Shown here piece by piece: positions 44,961 through 57,195 of a stretch of 64,000 nt of DNA (position 1 is the stretch's first letter; each line of letters opens with the position of its first letter). Below the pieces are notes generated by a model. That model did not search any database. It was not told the origin of the DNA and saw only the letters and a list, made by a program, of their open reading frames with translations. The position numbers and the translations under genes were made by a program. The DNA comes from Persicaria tinctoria (Eukaryota > Streptophyta > Magnoliopsida > Caryophyllales > Polygonaceae). The stretch is taken from the NCBI GenBank assembly GCA_037127255.1, contig JBANSL010000004.1, positions 90,087,627 through 90,151,626 of the forward strand, in the 5' to 3' direction.

Positions 44961-47900
44961 ATGGATGCCCAATTGGCCGACGAGGCTGCCGGTGACACAA
45001 TCTCCGCCATTAGAGACACCAGGCAGCAGATCGAAGCTCGTATTGACACCCTTCGCAGCGAGCAGCAGGAGCTCATTGCCTCCCTCCAAACCCTAGTTCC
45101 TGACCTCGTTTCCTCCCTCAATTTGTCCCAACAGTTCATCTCCACCTTCAACCGCCGCCCCTTCACCCCTCTCACCCCGCCCCCAAACCCTAACCCCTCT
45201 TCCACCCGGCCTCACAAGAAGGCGCCGGACGCCACCCACAAGCGCCCGGCGCACCTCGCGATCGACCCAAAGGTCGCGTCTTTGAGGTCCGGTCGCGCGA
45301 AATCGGGCTCTGATGCAGATGCAAATCGTCGAGCACTTGGTGAGCATGTTGGGGCCGAGGAGGACGGGAGTCCGTTGTCGGTGGTTCGGTCGATGGTGGC
45401 GGCGGTGTTGCTGGGGAGAGTGCCGTTCTCTGCTATGGACTCCTCCGCTGTGCTGAGGAAGTTGGAGAACGACCAGTCGGCGTCGCCCGCGGAGAAGGCG
45501 GCGCTGAGGGAAGTTGCCGGGGACTCTGGGATTCTGGCAGTGGAGATGGCGCTTAGGTCTATGGCGGAGGACAATGTCGGCATTGAGTTGGAGGAGTTCG
45601 TCGTAAGTGGGAAGTCTAGGGTTTTGGTGATGAACATCGATCGAATCAAGCTTATGAGGGAGTTGCCCGAGGGATCTCAGCTCCAGCAACAGCTCCTCAA
45701 CTCCACAGAAGGTGTTATTGTTGGTGGCTCTGTTGTTGGAGGAGGAGACAGCATTTCAAGTCCGTTTCCAATGGGTGCCCCATCGCCAAGACCACCAATG
45801 CCAGAGATGTGGCCTATGCGGCAAGGTGATCAACACCTTGGTGGCATGCCTCCGTTATTTCCCGGGCCACTAATGGGGCCAAGGGGAATGGGAATGATGG
45901 GGATGTCCCGGACAATGGGTATTCCTCCTCAGCATAGACCGCCTTTTGGGCAGATGGGTGGGCAGAATGCAGCAGCACTGGGGAAGGCGAATTCGGAGGA
46001 GGATCTTATGAAGGATCTGGAGGTGTTATTGAATAAGAAGTCCTTCAAGGAGATGCAGAAATCGAAGACCGGGGAGGAGCTCCTGGACCTCATCCACCGA
46101 CCTACTGCTAAAGAAACTGCTGTGGCAGCAAAGGTTAGTTATTTTTTGCTTGTAGGATGCAGTCAGTTATTTTTGCTGTGCTGTCAAAAATTTAGAAACT
46201 GAAATGTTGCATTGGAATTGAATTGTTATTTCGACTTATTATATGGCTGTTTTGCTTGTTGAGTGAGATAGTGTTTTGATTTTTACATATTCCTAAATGT
46301 ATGGCAGTTCAAAACTAAAGGAGGATCACAACTGAAGGAGTATTGTTCGGCTTTGACAAAGGAGGACTGCAGGCAAAAAGCTGGATCCTACATTGCCTGT
46401 GAGAAGGTAAGCATGGCAGCGTCCTCTATTCTTTGTTAATCTTGCAATGAAAAGACATTAAGAGTTGGAAGTTTTAAGTGTTCAAACGAAGAAGAATGGG
46501 TCAGTTTGAGGTGTTTAGACTCATTACTTATAATGGTCTGAAACTGGTTATGGTTGTTGGTATTTGTACTCTTAAGTTCTTATATGCTTTTATGTGCCTA
46601 TGTATGTCTAGGGGGCTGAAGGGTTTGGGAGATGCATCTTCTTTTGTATTTTATTTTAAATTGTATCTAGGTTGCTTGATTTTGAAATGATGAACTGTAT
46701 AGTTTAGTTGGATCTAATAGCAGGACACCTGTTCTTTGTTGATTACTTTGTGGTAATTTCATTAATTGTCATCTGTTTGTGATTGATTTCTTCCCTTTAT
46801 TTTTCTTCCAATTCAGTGACAAAAATCTTCTGTTTAACTAGAGTGACTATTTTCCTCCCTGCATTGTGACCAGGTTCATTTTCGGCGCATAATTGCTCCT
46901 CACACTGATATCAATTTGGGTGACTGCTCTTTTCTTGATACATGTCGTCATATGAAGGTATCTTGTTGGCTTTTCTTCTTTTCTATTCAAAACTAAGGAG
47001 TTCCATTTTGATAGTTTCTTCATCTCTAAAAATCAATTTTAGTCTTCAAAGTTCAACACCGTGATTTTCTTAGGTTTCTGTCTCTCCTGAACTAACCTCT
47101 TTAACCTCATTAACAGACCTGCAAATATGTTCATTATGAGCTTGACCCTACCCCTGACATGATGGGAGCTCTCACTCCTTCAAGACCACTGAAGCCTCAA
47201 CGAGCAGAATATTGTTCTGAAGTAGAACTTGGTGAGTCACAATGGATCAACTGTGACATCCGTAACTTCAGAATGGATATTTTGGGCCAGTTTGGAGTTA
47301 TAATGGCTGATCCACCATGGGATATCCATATGGAGTTGCCTTACGGGACAATGGCTGATGATGAAATGCGCACCCTTAATGTTCCTGCTTTACAGACTGA
47401 TGGTTTGATATTCCTTTGGGTCACTGGACGTGCAATGGAGCTTGGACGTGAATGGTAATGACATATATATGTTGGTTTCACCATTACAGTATGTTGAAAT
47501 GTTAAGCATTTAACACTCTTCATATGTCAGTTTTATATACCAACTCTAAAGCAGTTAACTTGGTTCACAAACCTGCTCTTAAAGAAACACTACTACGTAA
47601 CATTTTGATCAAATTATCTGTCATTTATCTACACATCACACATGGTTGTGACCGTGAGTCCAGAGATACACCATGATGTAAGAGGTTGCCTCCGAAAGGA
47701 ACCTAAACATGATTGAACTTTGGAATGAGGTATTCTCAAATGATAAAATCTAGAAGGAAATAAGTAGGATGAGAAAAAAACATTTTGGCCTTGTGTCTGA
47801 GATGAAGATTACTACATAGGTAAATTATGCCTCAATGGTTGCTGAGTAAAGTTTCTTCTTCTATGATTGCAGTTGTAATTCATTATGTTGTTAAGTATTT

Positions 47901-49149
47901 TGTTCATTTCTCAAGGAATCAATTACTTCATCCAGGTTCCCATTTCATGGGATTCATGATGAATAACCAAATATACTCTTTTGGATATACAACGCCTCCG
48001 AGCTCCATCTGAATCTTTACAGTGATCATTTGAGATTATGACTGTTGTCTATTTTTTCCTACAGTTTGGAGCTTTGGGGCTATAAGCGTGTTGAAGAGAT
48101 CATTTGGGTTAAAACAAATCAACTACAGAGGATTATTAGAACAGGGCGCACTGGTCACTGGCTCAACCACAGCAAGGAACATTGTCTTGTAGGAATAAAA
48201 GGGGATCCTATAGTAAACAGGAACATTGACACAGATGTTGTGGTGGCTGAGGTTCGGGAGACTAGCCGTAAGCCAGACGAGGTTAGTTCTTCCTTTTCTT
48301 GTTATCATATCACAGTTCCTATTCCACTGAGTGCTTGATGATGTCCAGTTTTCTAGTTTCTTGAAGTATTCTAATTTCTAAGACTTTTTTATGTGCAGAT
48401 GTATCCTCTGCTGGAGAGAATAAGTCCACGGACTAGGAAACTGGAATTGTTTGCACGAATGCATAATACACATTGCGGGTACTCCTTTTTTATTCCTATC
48501 TAATTTGATCTAGTTCTATCGCGTTACGGACACTATTTTTATCCTGGGTGCCAGTCTTGGTACCACGGGGCTTCGTCATTAGACAAGCTTCTTCATGTGG
48601 TTTCTGTTTCCTCTTTTCTGTTTAGTCTTGGTGGAGACTGGAGATTGTGTTTTTCCAAATCAGTTCAGGTCATGTTTAGTTTATAGTTCCACATGTCGTA
48701 TAGTTTTTTTTTAACAGCCCTTGAATTGCAGCTTCATCCCAAACAAATTTCTTGCTTCGGCTGTTAAACAGCTAGAATTGCTCATCTCTAGATTACCTTA
48801 TCTAGCCTGAGCTCGACTTATAGAGCAACAGAAAAGCTGTTATGTTGCATTACTTTCCTTCATTCAGGATTTCTTGTTGTACATCCACAGGTGGCTATCA
48901 CTCGGTAATCAACTGAGCGGAGCACGACTAGTTGATGAAGGGTTACGAGCTCGGTTTAGGGCCGCATATCCCGATGTTGAGATCCAACCGCCATCGCCCC
49001 CGAGGAGCTCAGCCATGGAAGTGGACTCTGCGAAGAATCCATTTGGCGCAGAACCCAAACCAACAGAGTTTTCTCAGCCGCCAACCCCTCAACCCCCTTA
49101 CCCATCTCTAGAGAAGCCTGGGGGACAAGATGTTGAAATGGCTGGCTGA
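44961..49149 (+). CDS. MTA: mRNA N6-adenosine methyltransferase catalytic subunit (METTL3 ortholog)
   Basis: Seven exons (44961-46133, 46308-46406, 46874-46957, 47117-47454, 48065-48281, 48399-48478, 48891-49149) join in frame to 749 aa. The N-terminus has a helix ([20 protein letters not shown]) of the kind that binds MTA partners. A Cys/His-rich region ([28 protein letters not shown]) precedes the MT-A70 methyltransferase domain, with the catalytic DPPW at about 517-520. Then come the substrate loop ([16 protein letters not shown]), [21 protein letters not shown], and [23 protein letters not shown] sequence. MTA with MTB, FIP37 and VIR deposits m6A on nuclear mRNA and is essential for embryogenesis in Arabidopsis. 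A Gly/Met/Pro-rich stretch lies at about 260-340. The C-terminal tail is Pro-rich. Slightly longer than the ~685 aa I recall for Arabidopsis. Confidence 0.96.
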
Positions 49150-49822
49150 ATATCAGACTTGTTCTTCAATGGTGTCTTTCGCCACTGTTATACATCATCG
49201 CGTCGGGCTCTCCTGTTTTTAGAGTGTTACGGTATTCCAATGAGTAAACTATTTGTAACCCAGCCTTATTTCTTGAGAATAGTTTGTCATGATTCAGCAA
49301 CATTTGTCAAATTTTTGGCAGAGGGCAACAAAATGTTTCATTTGCATCTGCAAGAGCTTGCTTCATAGAAAATAAAAGCACTTTAGAACTAAAAACTTGC
49401 AAACTATACCAAACATGGTTTAAATTACAGAGATTGGAACTCAAATTTGGTAACAAATACTCAGTTTCACTTTCCTAATAGCATGTGTACCATAAATTGG
49501 AGTTCAGTGTGCACAAACTGTGATACAAAACAATAAACATCTACCCTGAATGCCCTACCATGGACACATAGGAGTTCATAAATAAATAACAGCAGCATTA
49601 AAATAAAATTAGAAACAGAAAAGAATAAGATGCTACAATCTCAATCTTCTAACTTGAAAAAGTATCAATCTTGTGTACCAGCAATGTCCTAGGCTGTTTT
49701 GTATGCCTTGAGTGAATCGATTATTGATTGCGAGAACTGGTAACTGATTTTATGAAATGTAGTTCTTCATAGTCTGAGAAAATGCAAATTGATCTTCAAG
49801 TTTACTCCCGAATTCGGGTCCG
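49150..49822. other. Convergent 3' regions of MTA and the transporter
   Basis: The two genes end 673 bp apart on opposite strands. No ORF of note. Confidence 0.45.
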
Positions 49823-52318
49823 TCAAGCATTCAATGGCTCGGCTTCTAATTCTCGCTCATTTGCTGTCCACTCTTGTGCTTCTGCAAGGAAAGATGAACA
49901 CCAGCAATATGGTATTGTCACATTGGATTGCAACTTCAGTTGTGTAATTTTAGCATTCAACTGAAAAATTGCAGAAATGGTACTTACTTGGCCTCTGGTT
50001 TTCGGCAATGACCATCAGTCGTCTTTGTAGAATATAAGCCACAAATAGGAAAATTGAGCACATTCCAAACATGACAGTGATTGGGAAAGCATCAACCTGA
50101 AAAGGGGAAAAAATTGAAATTAGGTTTACTTCTAGAAGCAGAAGGAATGTAAATTATTTCTCATTCGGACGTTAGGAATATGGAAGAAGTTCATGATTGT
50201 TAGCAAGGACCATTTAGAGAATAGGAAATGCTCACATTATATAGCACAATGCAGACGAAGATATTGAGAGGAATACGGAAGAAGTTCATGATCGTGCTTC
50301 GTGCTTCTTCAGGGATGTATTGGGATCTCATCTTCATAATAGAAGGCCAGAATATGCCCACACAAGCCTCAAATACACAGAACCCCAGGAGTTGAAGGCA
50401 CCCTGCGAATGTTATGCCCCCGCCTTTCACTTTGGATGGCGCTACCAGGAGCTGTTATGCAAGTAAATAAACAGTGAATTATTAAGAAGGTGTAGTAAGG
50501 CAGGAGAAAAGGAAGCGCCATTGAATTGAAATGAAGACGGATAAAAAAAACAAGAGGGAAACGTACACTGGTCAAGATTGGGAGAGTGAGCGAGGCAGCA
50601 GATACAATAAAGACAACTTGCATGTATGCCTCAACTTTAGTGGATCGGGCAAGCAATCGTGATGCAATAGAGCTTCCCAACATTGAAGCCAACATGAATG
50701 TCGCAAATATGAAGCCATGAGGAATTTCTTCCTCATTTGGACTCAAAGCTGGTGTCCATAGGAACACAAAGGTGTACATTGAACCTTCAAACAGAGACTG
50801 TATCGCCCCAAGTAGAGCAATCTTTTCATCTGATTCCATGAAACAAAACATATAATAAGTAAGAAAGTAAAACCAGAAACACAGTTAAGAAACAAAACAA
50901 TTTTCAGTCCGATCCTTGGATGAACGGAAACATAAAAAACATAATTCCTCAAGCAAAAGGGTATGTTTATAGAGAACGAGAAAGTCGTCATAGTAATTAC
51001 CAGAAGCGATAGCAACTGCAGCACCCCTGAATTGTGTAAGCAAGTCCTTGTTTTCAGAAGCATCCCCATAGTTTTCAGTCCATGAAGACATTATGATTGC
51101 CATTCCAATGGCAAGGAAGCAAGCAGCGGCATCAAATGGAGAAACAGGACCAAACCCGAGAGTATCAACAAGTAAGTTCCCAAACAAGCCAGCCAAAATG
51201 GCAACTAGACCATTCCCAAGGAAAATGGCCTTCGAAAATGTCAAGGACAGCCATTGTTGTTCAAAGCCCCTCTGGATACAAAACACAGATACAAAAATCA
51301 TGTACGGAATATTAAAGAAGACAATACAAACAAAAATTGGTATGGTTGAACCAAACCAAGACATTCTAGGCAGGTTTCTCACCTTGTTATGCTCCGCCAC
51401 AAGCCATGACTCGAATGCTGAAAACAGAAGAGATGTTGCAATTCCTCCCAGTATACGTCCAACCATTAGAACCTTGTATTGAGGGGAATGCTTGGTAATG
51501 CAGCTCAATATATAAGTGATACAATAAGTAACACTTGCCCTCTTCCGACCCCTAAAATCAACAACTAACATATAAGAACCACGACAAATTTGTAAGATAC
51601 ATTGAAGAGAAAATGTCTTCTTATGCAGTAAGAAAGAACATATTACTGTTTATCAGCAAGCGACCCAACAATTGTCCCGAACAACATGGAGGACCCGAAA
51701 CCAGCAATGAAAAGTTGTCCAATCTCTCCTTTCCCAAAACCATATGTCCTATAGAGGTAGTAAACATATGGCCCTTGTAGCCAATCACCAGCTGTTGCCA
51801 AAGAATTCCAAAACTTGTAAGTAACAAACCAAGATCTCTACAATATGAGCCATTGATGTATGTTGCTTGATTGAAATTGATGATTATAGACTGAAATCAA
51901 GCTAATACAATCACCAAAACCACCAAACCAGCACTGAGATTTCACAATTTAGTCAAGCATTTGCCCAAAATAAACACAATCCCCAATTTGAAGCCATAGA
52001 AACCCTAGATCTACATGAAAACGGGACAAGCCACAAACCGAAATCATCACACACTTCCAACACCAAAACAAAACCAACAATCGGGAACACAGGAGGAATC
52101 GGAATGACGGGAAAGCGAAAATGCGGGGAATTGACAAGAGCGAGGGTTCAGATCTGAGAAGAGGTACCCATCATGAGAGAGTAAACGAGCAAGTAGTTGT
52201 TCTTGAAGGAATTGAAAGCAGAGGGAGTGTTGATACGATCTTTGCTGCTTTTGCTGAGCTCCAAGGCTGCAACAACAGCTGCAAGCCCGCCGAACGACAG
52301 CCAGTAAAAAATCTCCAT
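49823..52318 (-). CDS. MFSD5-type (molybdate-anion) major facilitator transporter
   Basis: Eight minus-strand exons (52168-52318, 51647-51791, 51383-51551, 51001-51271, 50567-50829, 50236-50451, 49988-50096, 49823-49881) give 460 aa with all phases consistent. It begins MEIFYWLSFGGLAAVVAALE (first membrane helix). Exon 2 encodes AGDWLQGPYVYYLYRTYGFG and GSLADKQGRKRASV, the MFS A-like motif. Later helices include LLGAIQSLFEGSMYTFVFLW and GFCVFEACVGIFWPSIMKMR. The C-terminus ends EAEPLNA. The closest known family is MFSD5/MOT2, a molybdate transporter in algae and animals. Plant members are annotated on that basis, so substrate specificity is inferred. Confidence 0.93.
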
Positions 52319-52741
52319 TGTCGCTCACCGGATCCCAAATTCAAGATGCGAAATTGATCAATTTCTGAAGCAGCTGCTTGTTGTTGGAGAGAGCGAGAGG
52401 GGTTTGGCGGTGTGGGTCGATCTACTCGTTAGTGAATACGACTAATAAGAAGAAGCAGGGGATGGGGAGTGGCCTATCTCTACAGACACCATTACAGTAC
52501 AGTAACAGTACGTCAGCACGCGTTAATTTCTACATACATTAGAGTTCTCAAAACTGAGATTATTTTATACTATTTGAATTGATTGGTTTTGTACCAAGAT
52601 TCAGAATAAGCAGATTGTACCGTCATTCAGGCTGTCGGTTGAGACTTCCATGAGATCTGCACTATAAAAAGTACTGTAATTTAATGTAAAGATCAGATTT
52701 TTCTGTTTTTGAAGATGAAAATGAGGTTGAGGACAACAACA
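52319..52741. other. Transporter promoter/leader and spacer
   Basis: Leader sequence near 52320-52440, then intergenic. No gene. Confidence 0.45.
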
Positions 52742-52823
52742 GTCGCTTTGGCCGAGTGGTTAAGGCGTGTGCCTGCTAAGTACATGGGGTTTCCCCGCGA
52801 GAGTTCGAATCTCTCAGGCGACG
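52742..52823 (+). tRNA. trnS-GCT: tRNA-Ser (anticodon GCT)
   Basis: 82 nt from gtcgctttggccgagtgg to ctcaggcgacg, with the long variable arm (catggggtttccccg) of class II tRNAs. The anticodon loop is ctgctaa, giving GCT. A CAA motif (acaacaacag) directly precedes it, and TTTTT at 52828-52832 is the Pol III terminator. Confidence 0.97.
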
Positions 52824-53831
52824 AATGTTTTTGCAATTTTTTCCAGTGGTTAAAATGCCTTGCGGGGTTCAGATTTTTGGTATTCTTTCTTGGCGGATTG
52901 CAAGGGGCTTTGATTGTTTGGTTCTTACCTACTGTTATTTATTTCTGCTCGATCTACTGGCATGTGCTGAAGGGAACATCAACCGTGATGTCTCTCCAAA
53001 TCTGATAGTACTTGTCGAAAGGTTTTGATGTAAAACGTATCTGTCGCAATTGACATTTTGATAATGATGTGCATAATTAAGTTGTACTGTGCCGTGAAGT
53101 TGAAAAATGGTGTGAATTAAGGTTTGAAGAGTTTTAGATAGTTTACAACGGGCTGCAGATCCTCCACACAAGCCAAACAATTGTGAATCACTCCCTTTGG
53201 TAAATTGCCCTCAAAACTCAATAGGGAATATGAAAGTTGAAAATCTCAGGGCTTTACGAAGCCAGTCGATTTCATACATTCTGATGAGGAACAATGAATG
53301 CACAATCAAACACACCAAATTCTATATTGCCTGAAGTTCAGGTTTCTCAAAAACCAGCTTTCAAACAATTTTAAGAACTGAACTGCTGGCTCTGATTTAA
53401 GTTTATCCTTTTGGGGGCTGCGAGTTTGTCAGCAATACAAAATCTTTGCAATTACCAGGTGTGCGGTGTGCATAAGCAGATGGAACCAGAAAGATTGCAT
53501 CTTCTTCCAGTCTAATGTAAGAGAACGAAAACTCGACACACATAGGGTGGGAATGCTGCATTCGGCATAGACATTAACCGAATCAATGTGGGTTGAATGT
53601 TGTTTACTGTCAGAAGGATCAAACACCATGAAATTCAACATAGAACATGAAAACTGATGACACCAAATACAATTAATCAGATTCTAATACTGAAAAAAAA
53701 TCAAATCTTCCTATCTCATAATCATTATTTGCAAAGAACAGCATGAAACCAGAGCAGCAAAATCCCAAAACAAGAAAATCCGGCACTAGACAGTCCTAAA
53801 GCAGCTTCCTTTATTGATAGAAAGCAACACA
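52824..53831. other. Intergenic, includes aldolase 3' UTR
   Basis: No gene-like ORF or repeat boundary recognised. Confidence 0.45.
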
Positions 53832-54929
53832 TTACTCACTCCAATACCCATCTTTACCATCTTCCTTCCCTTCTTCATCGGAAGAGCTCTCGTCAGCCAA
53901 GCTCGCCTTAAACTTCTTCACATCATCGACTGCAGCGCTCCTGAACAGGCCAATGTCCACTGCACCGGAGATCATGTGATATCCGCGCGACTTCATCCCT
54001 TCCGGGGCATCGAAGGGCATTGCAAAACCGGACAAATAAGCCCCGCCGGCGGTGTCTTTCCCCGACTGCGGCGAAGTCTTCAGAACCGTCCTTTCGATTG
54101 TCCTCAGCACCTCCTTCACCTTCTTGTTCCCAGGGTCCCAAAGGTACCCCATGCTCGCGCTCAGGTCCATCGGCCCCATCTGGATGCAATCAACCCCTTC
54201 GACGGCGGCGATCTCCTCGATGTTCTCCACAGCGTTGATCGACTCCACCTGGCACATGATCAGAAGCTCCTCCTCGTAGCTCTCCAAGTATCCGCCGGCG
54301 TCGATGCCGTACCCGGAGGCGCGGACGATGGGGTGCGCGGCGCCGCGGACGCCTTTGGGCGGGTACCGGCAGTAGGAGACGGCGGATTTGGCGGATTCAG
54401 GGGTTTCAATCATCGGAAACATGATCCCCTGCGGGCCGAGGTCGAGAGCCTTCTTCGCCCAGGCGGCGGTGCTCTCCGGGAGACGGAGGATCGCCGGGGT
54501 GCCGGTGGCGGCGAGGGCTCGGAGGCAGGGGAGGGCGTCGGAGATGCCTCCGTAGCCGTGCTCCATGTCGACGACGACGAAGTCGTAGCCAGCGAGGCCA
54601 GCGATCTCGGCGAGGAGCGGGGAGGACGAGCAAAGGAAGAGGCCGTAGAGAGTGTCTCCGTTGCGGAGGCGGGACTTGATCGATCGTTGCTTTGCCGCAT
54701 CCAATTCGGGGGCGGAGAGGTTGGCGGCGGCAGTGGAGGATCGGATCGGCGCTAAAGTTGAGAAGCTAGGGTTTTGGGTTTTGGGGCAAAACTGGGAGCG
54801 GATTGGGGCTGGGCGGATTGGGGATGAAATGCAGGCAGCAGTAGTACAGTAGTTGAATTGGAAGGCAGGGGGTTTGATTCGCCGGGTAATTGGGAGGGAA
54901 GAGGGAGTGGGAGTGGTAACGGCGGCCAT
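53832..54929 (-). CDS. Plastid-targeted HpcH/HpaI-family aldolase
   Basis: An intronless 365-aa ORF. Residues 1 to about 70 are Ser/Thr/Pro/Arg-rich and low in acids, like a chloroplast transit peptide. The class II aldolase (HpcH/HpaI, 2-keto-3-deoxy sugar acid type) barrel follows: DFVVVDMEHGYGG with catalytic His124, LRLPESTAAWAKKALDLG, GIMFPMIETPESA, metal-binding Glu229 in CQVES and Asp255 in MGPMDLSASMGY. The tail is acidic (DESSSDEEGKEDGKD). Relatives cleave 2-keto-3-deoxy acids to pyruvate and an aldehyde. The plant substrate is not established. The GC content is much higher than its surroundings. A large antisense ORF here is a by-product of codon bias. A hAT MITE lies 153 bp upstream of the ATG. 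Confidence 0.93.
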   Translation of the reverse strand: MAAVTTPTPSSLPITRRIKPPAFQFNYCTTAACISSPIRPAPIRSQFCPKTQNPSFSTLAPIRSSTAAANLSAPELDAAKQRSIKSRLRNGDTLYGLFLCSSSPLLAEIAGLAGYDFVVVDMEHGYGGISDALPCLRALAATGTPAILRLPESTAAWAKKALDLGPQGIMFPMIETPESAKSAVSYCRYPPKGVRGAAHPIVRASGYGIDAGGYLESYEEELLIMCQVESINAVENIEEIAAVEGVDCIQMGPMDLSASMGYLWDPGNKKVKEVLRTIERTVLKTSPQSGKDTAGGAYLSGFAMPFDAPEGMKSRGYHMISGAVDIGLFRSAAVDDVKKFKASLADESSSDEEGKEDGKDGYWSE

Positions 54930-55081
54930 GGCAGCAGCGATTGAGGAGGAGGAGAGAAGGGGAGGACGAAGCTGTTGAGCAACAACGTTGAAAATAGTGT
55001 GGATTTCGCATTGCTATAGAGAGATAAGAATAACGCTGTAAACTTTTGTATCATGCCTTAAAACCTACGGTTACTTCCCAC

Positions 55082-55727
55082 TAGACCTGAGCAGATATGG
55101 GTTAAGACCCACCCTGTAAAATATGAGGCCTTGGATAAGGTAATTGGTCCAAGTGGGCCGACAGGCCCGGTCCGGTTGGCCCTTAGAACGGGTTTGGGCT
55201 AAGGGTTAAGCCCAAGCGGACCGGATACCGGTCCGGGGCCCGCATATATATATATATACTCCGTATTACTTATATTAATTTTTATATATGTATTAAAATA
55301 CTATGGATTATATATATTGATTATATAATATCTAAACTTTTACATCTATTACTTTATAAAAACTAATAGTATTTACATCGCATATAAATTAAGAAACACA
55401 ATAGTAATAAATATATTATTTTAAAGATTTTTTCATTGAAATGAACCTACATAAAGATTATAGTGTGTAATTTTACATTTGTGTAACTTGCATACCTTTG
55501 TTTTGTATAAAATTTCAATCTTTTAAGAAACTTAACATATTTGTGTAGTTTAAGATCAAACGCAAAAATAATAAAATAAAAATAATATTTTACAAAATTA
55601 TAATGGGCGTGGGCGGGCTTGGGCAAGAGAGTTGGTCCAAAAACCGGGTCTAGCCCAAGTCCGGCCCGCTAAAATGGGCCAATATATTCTCATAGGTTCG
55701 ACCCAAGCCCGCCCATGCTCAGGTCTA
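55082..55727. mobile_element. hAT MITE, 646 bp
   Basis: Inverted ends tagacctgagcagatatggg and gcccatgctcaggtcta are flanked by the 8-bp duplication cttcccac (55074-55081 and 55728-55735). Subterminal stretches rich in gggcc/ccggtcc and an AT-rich centre are present. No transposase. Confidence 0.9.
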
Positions 55728-55735
55728 CTTCCCAC

Positions 55736-56934
55736 CTATGTAGAGACTGAGTCGATCGAATTAGACTAAGATAATAAATAAATAAAAGTGATCAAATGAT
55801 GCATTTTTGCAACTCAAAATCACTTTGCATATCGTACATTTTAATGTATTGGAAATTGGTTAGTTGATATCTTGGTATGATTATCTCTTTATCTTTACCA
55901 CAATGCTATTTACGCGGTTTGATCTTGTTAAATGCACGATGAGATCATCAGTTTCCGGTGTCGATATAGGCTAATGAATACCAGCTTTCGAAGCCAACAA
56001 AAAATGTTGGAGTTCACTAAGTTGTTGTGGTGTTAAGTGCTGATTCATGTGTGTGGTTTGATGCTGACACCAACAATAGGAGTTGACAAAGCTTGTTGTT
56101 TAGTGTTTGTGTTCAGCTACTGTTTGGTTGATGTGTTCCGTGCTTTTTAAAACAGATAGAGGGAGTCGACAAGCTCCGACAATAGGAGCCGCTAAAGTTC
56201 GATGGCTAAGTATTCTAGTGTTCGGTGCTTGGTTGCTGTGTTAAATGCTTGTCGACACCGACATCCGGTGTTAGTAAAGTTGTTGTCGTCTCCGTCTCCC
56301 CAAGCCGGGGTCTCAACCATGCATTTAACGAGATTGCCTGTGCTAATAACAATCCCTTATGTATATATATCTCTTCTTTTTAGGTAAACGATTTTTTAAG
56401 TTCATCTCTTCTATGTACTTCTCTTTGACTAATCAAATCTTTCTTCACTATCATTCCTAACACCTGACAATCTCTTATCGAAAAGGTGTTTTTTTTTTTC
56501 TCTAATCAAGTATGCTAAAAATATATCCTAGAGACATAGTCTTATAAATCATATTTCGAAATAGGCGATCTCCTTCATTTTTATAGCCCTCTACCACAAT
56601 CTAATAGTGATCCACCTGAATTTGAGCGAATAACGTTATCATCAATTTATAAATATTCCATTTTAGAGGCTCATGGTCTCACACTTAAAATATCACACCT
56701 TGTAATAAGAGCATATTTCTTAAAACATAAAGTTAATCCGAGAGGGTTAATTTTTAAATAGAATATGTAATAATCGATTTGAATGTAGAATAAGTGAAAC
56801 TTATCAACTAAGCTAAAATGTATTAATAATGTTCTAGGAGCATGATTTAAACCATTGGTAAAGTTGAAAGAAACCGCCCTTAAGTACAACCATTTACTCC
56901 TGAGTCTTAATCATCCATATATTCCTAACATTTC
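55736..56934. other. Intergenic, nothing recognised
   Basis: Short ORFs without domains. Loosely repeated wording (gctgacaccaacaataggagt, cgacaccgacatccggtgt) around 56060-56270 hints at old repeat DNA. Confidence 0.45.
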
Positions 56935-56956
56935 AGCTATATACACCGCAAATTCC

Positions 56957-57085
56957 CACGTCCTTAAGGACGTGCAAGTTGGGTGCACTTTTTTTTTTTT
57001 TTTCAAACCTGGACGTGCTTGCACGTCCTTGGAGACGGGCTTGCAAGCCCGTCACTTAAAGACGAAGAGGACGTGCCTCTTCGTC
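56957..57085. repeat. Cluster of palindromes/hairpins at the MULE left end
   Basis: In order: cacgtccttaaggacgtg (perfect, 56957-56974), ggacgtgcttgcacgtcc (57011-57028), gacgggcttgcaagcccgtc (perfect, 57034-57053), and a hairpin with arms gacgaagag/ctcttcgtc around gacgtgc (57061-57085). Confidence 0.9.
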
Positions 57086-57195
57086 TCCCACTTTCGACTC
57101 ACAGCGCTAGAGAGAGAGCAGAGAGAAGATGGAGAGACAGAAACCGAGAGCGCCGGAGGGAGAGAGCCACCGAGACCGAGAGAGAGACCGGAGAG

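Noticed and set aside
45093..45689. Minus-strand ORFs of 145-198 codons over the MTA first exon
   Set aside because: Shadows of the MTA coding strand. The compositions are His/Arg- or Ser/Ala-rich with no domain.
53814..54755. 313-codon plus-strand ORF
   Set aside because: It is antisense to the GC-rich aldolase exon, whose minus-strand translation has clear catalytic motifs.
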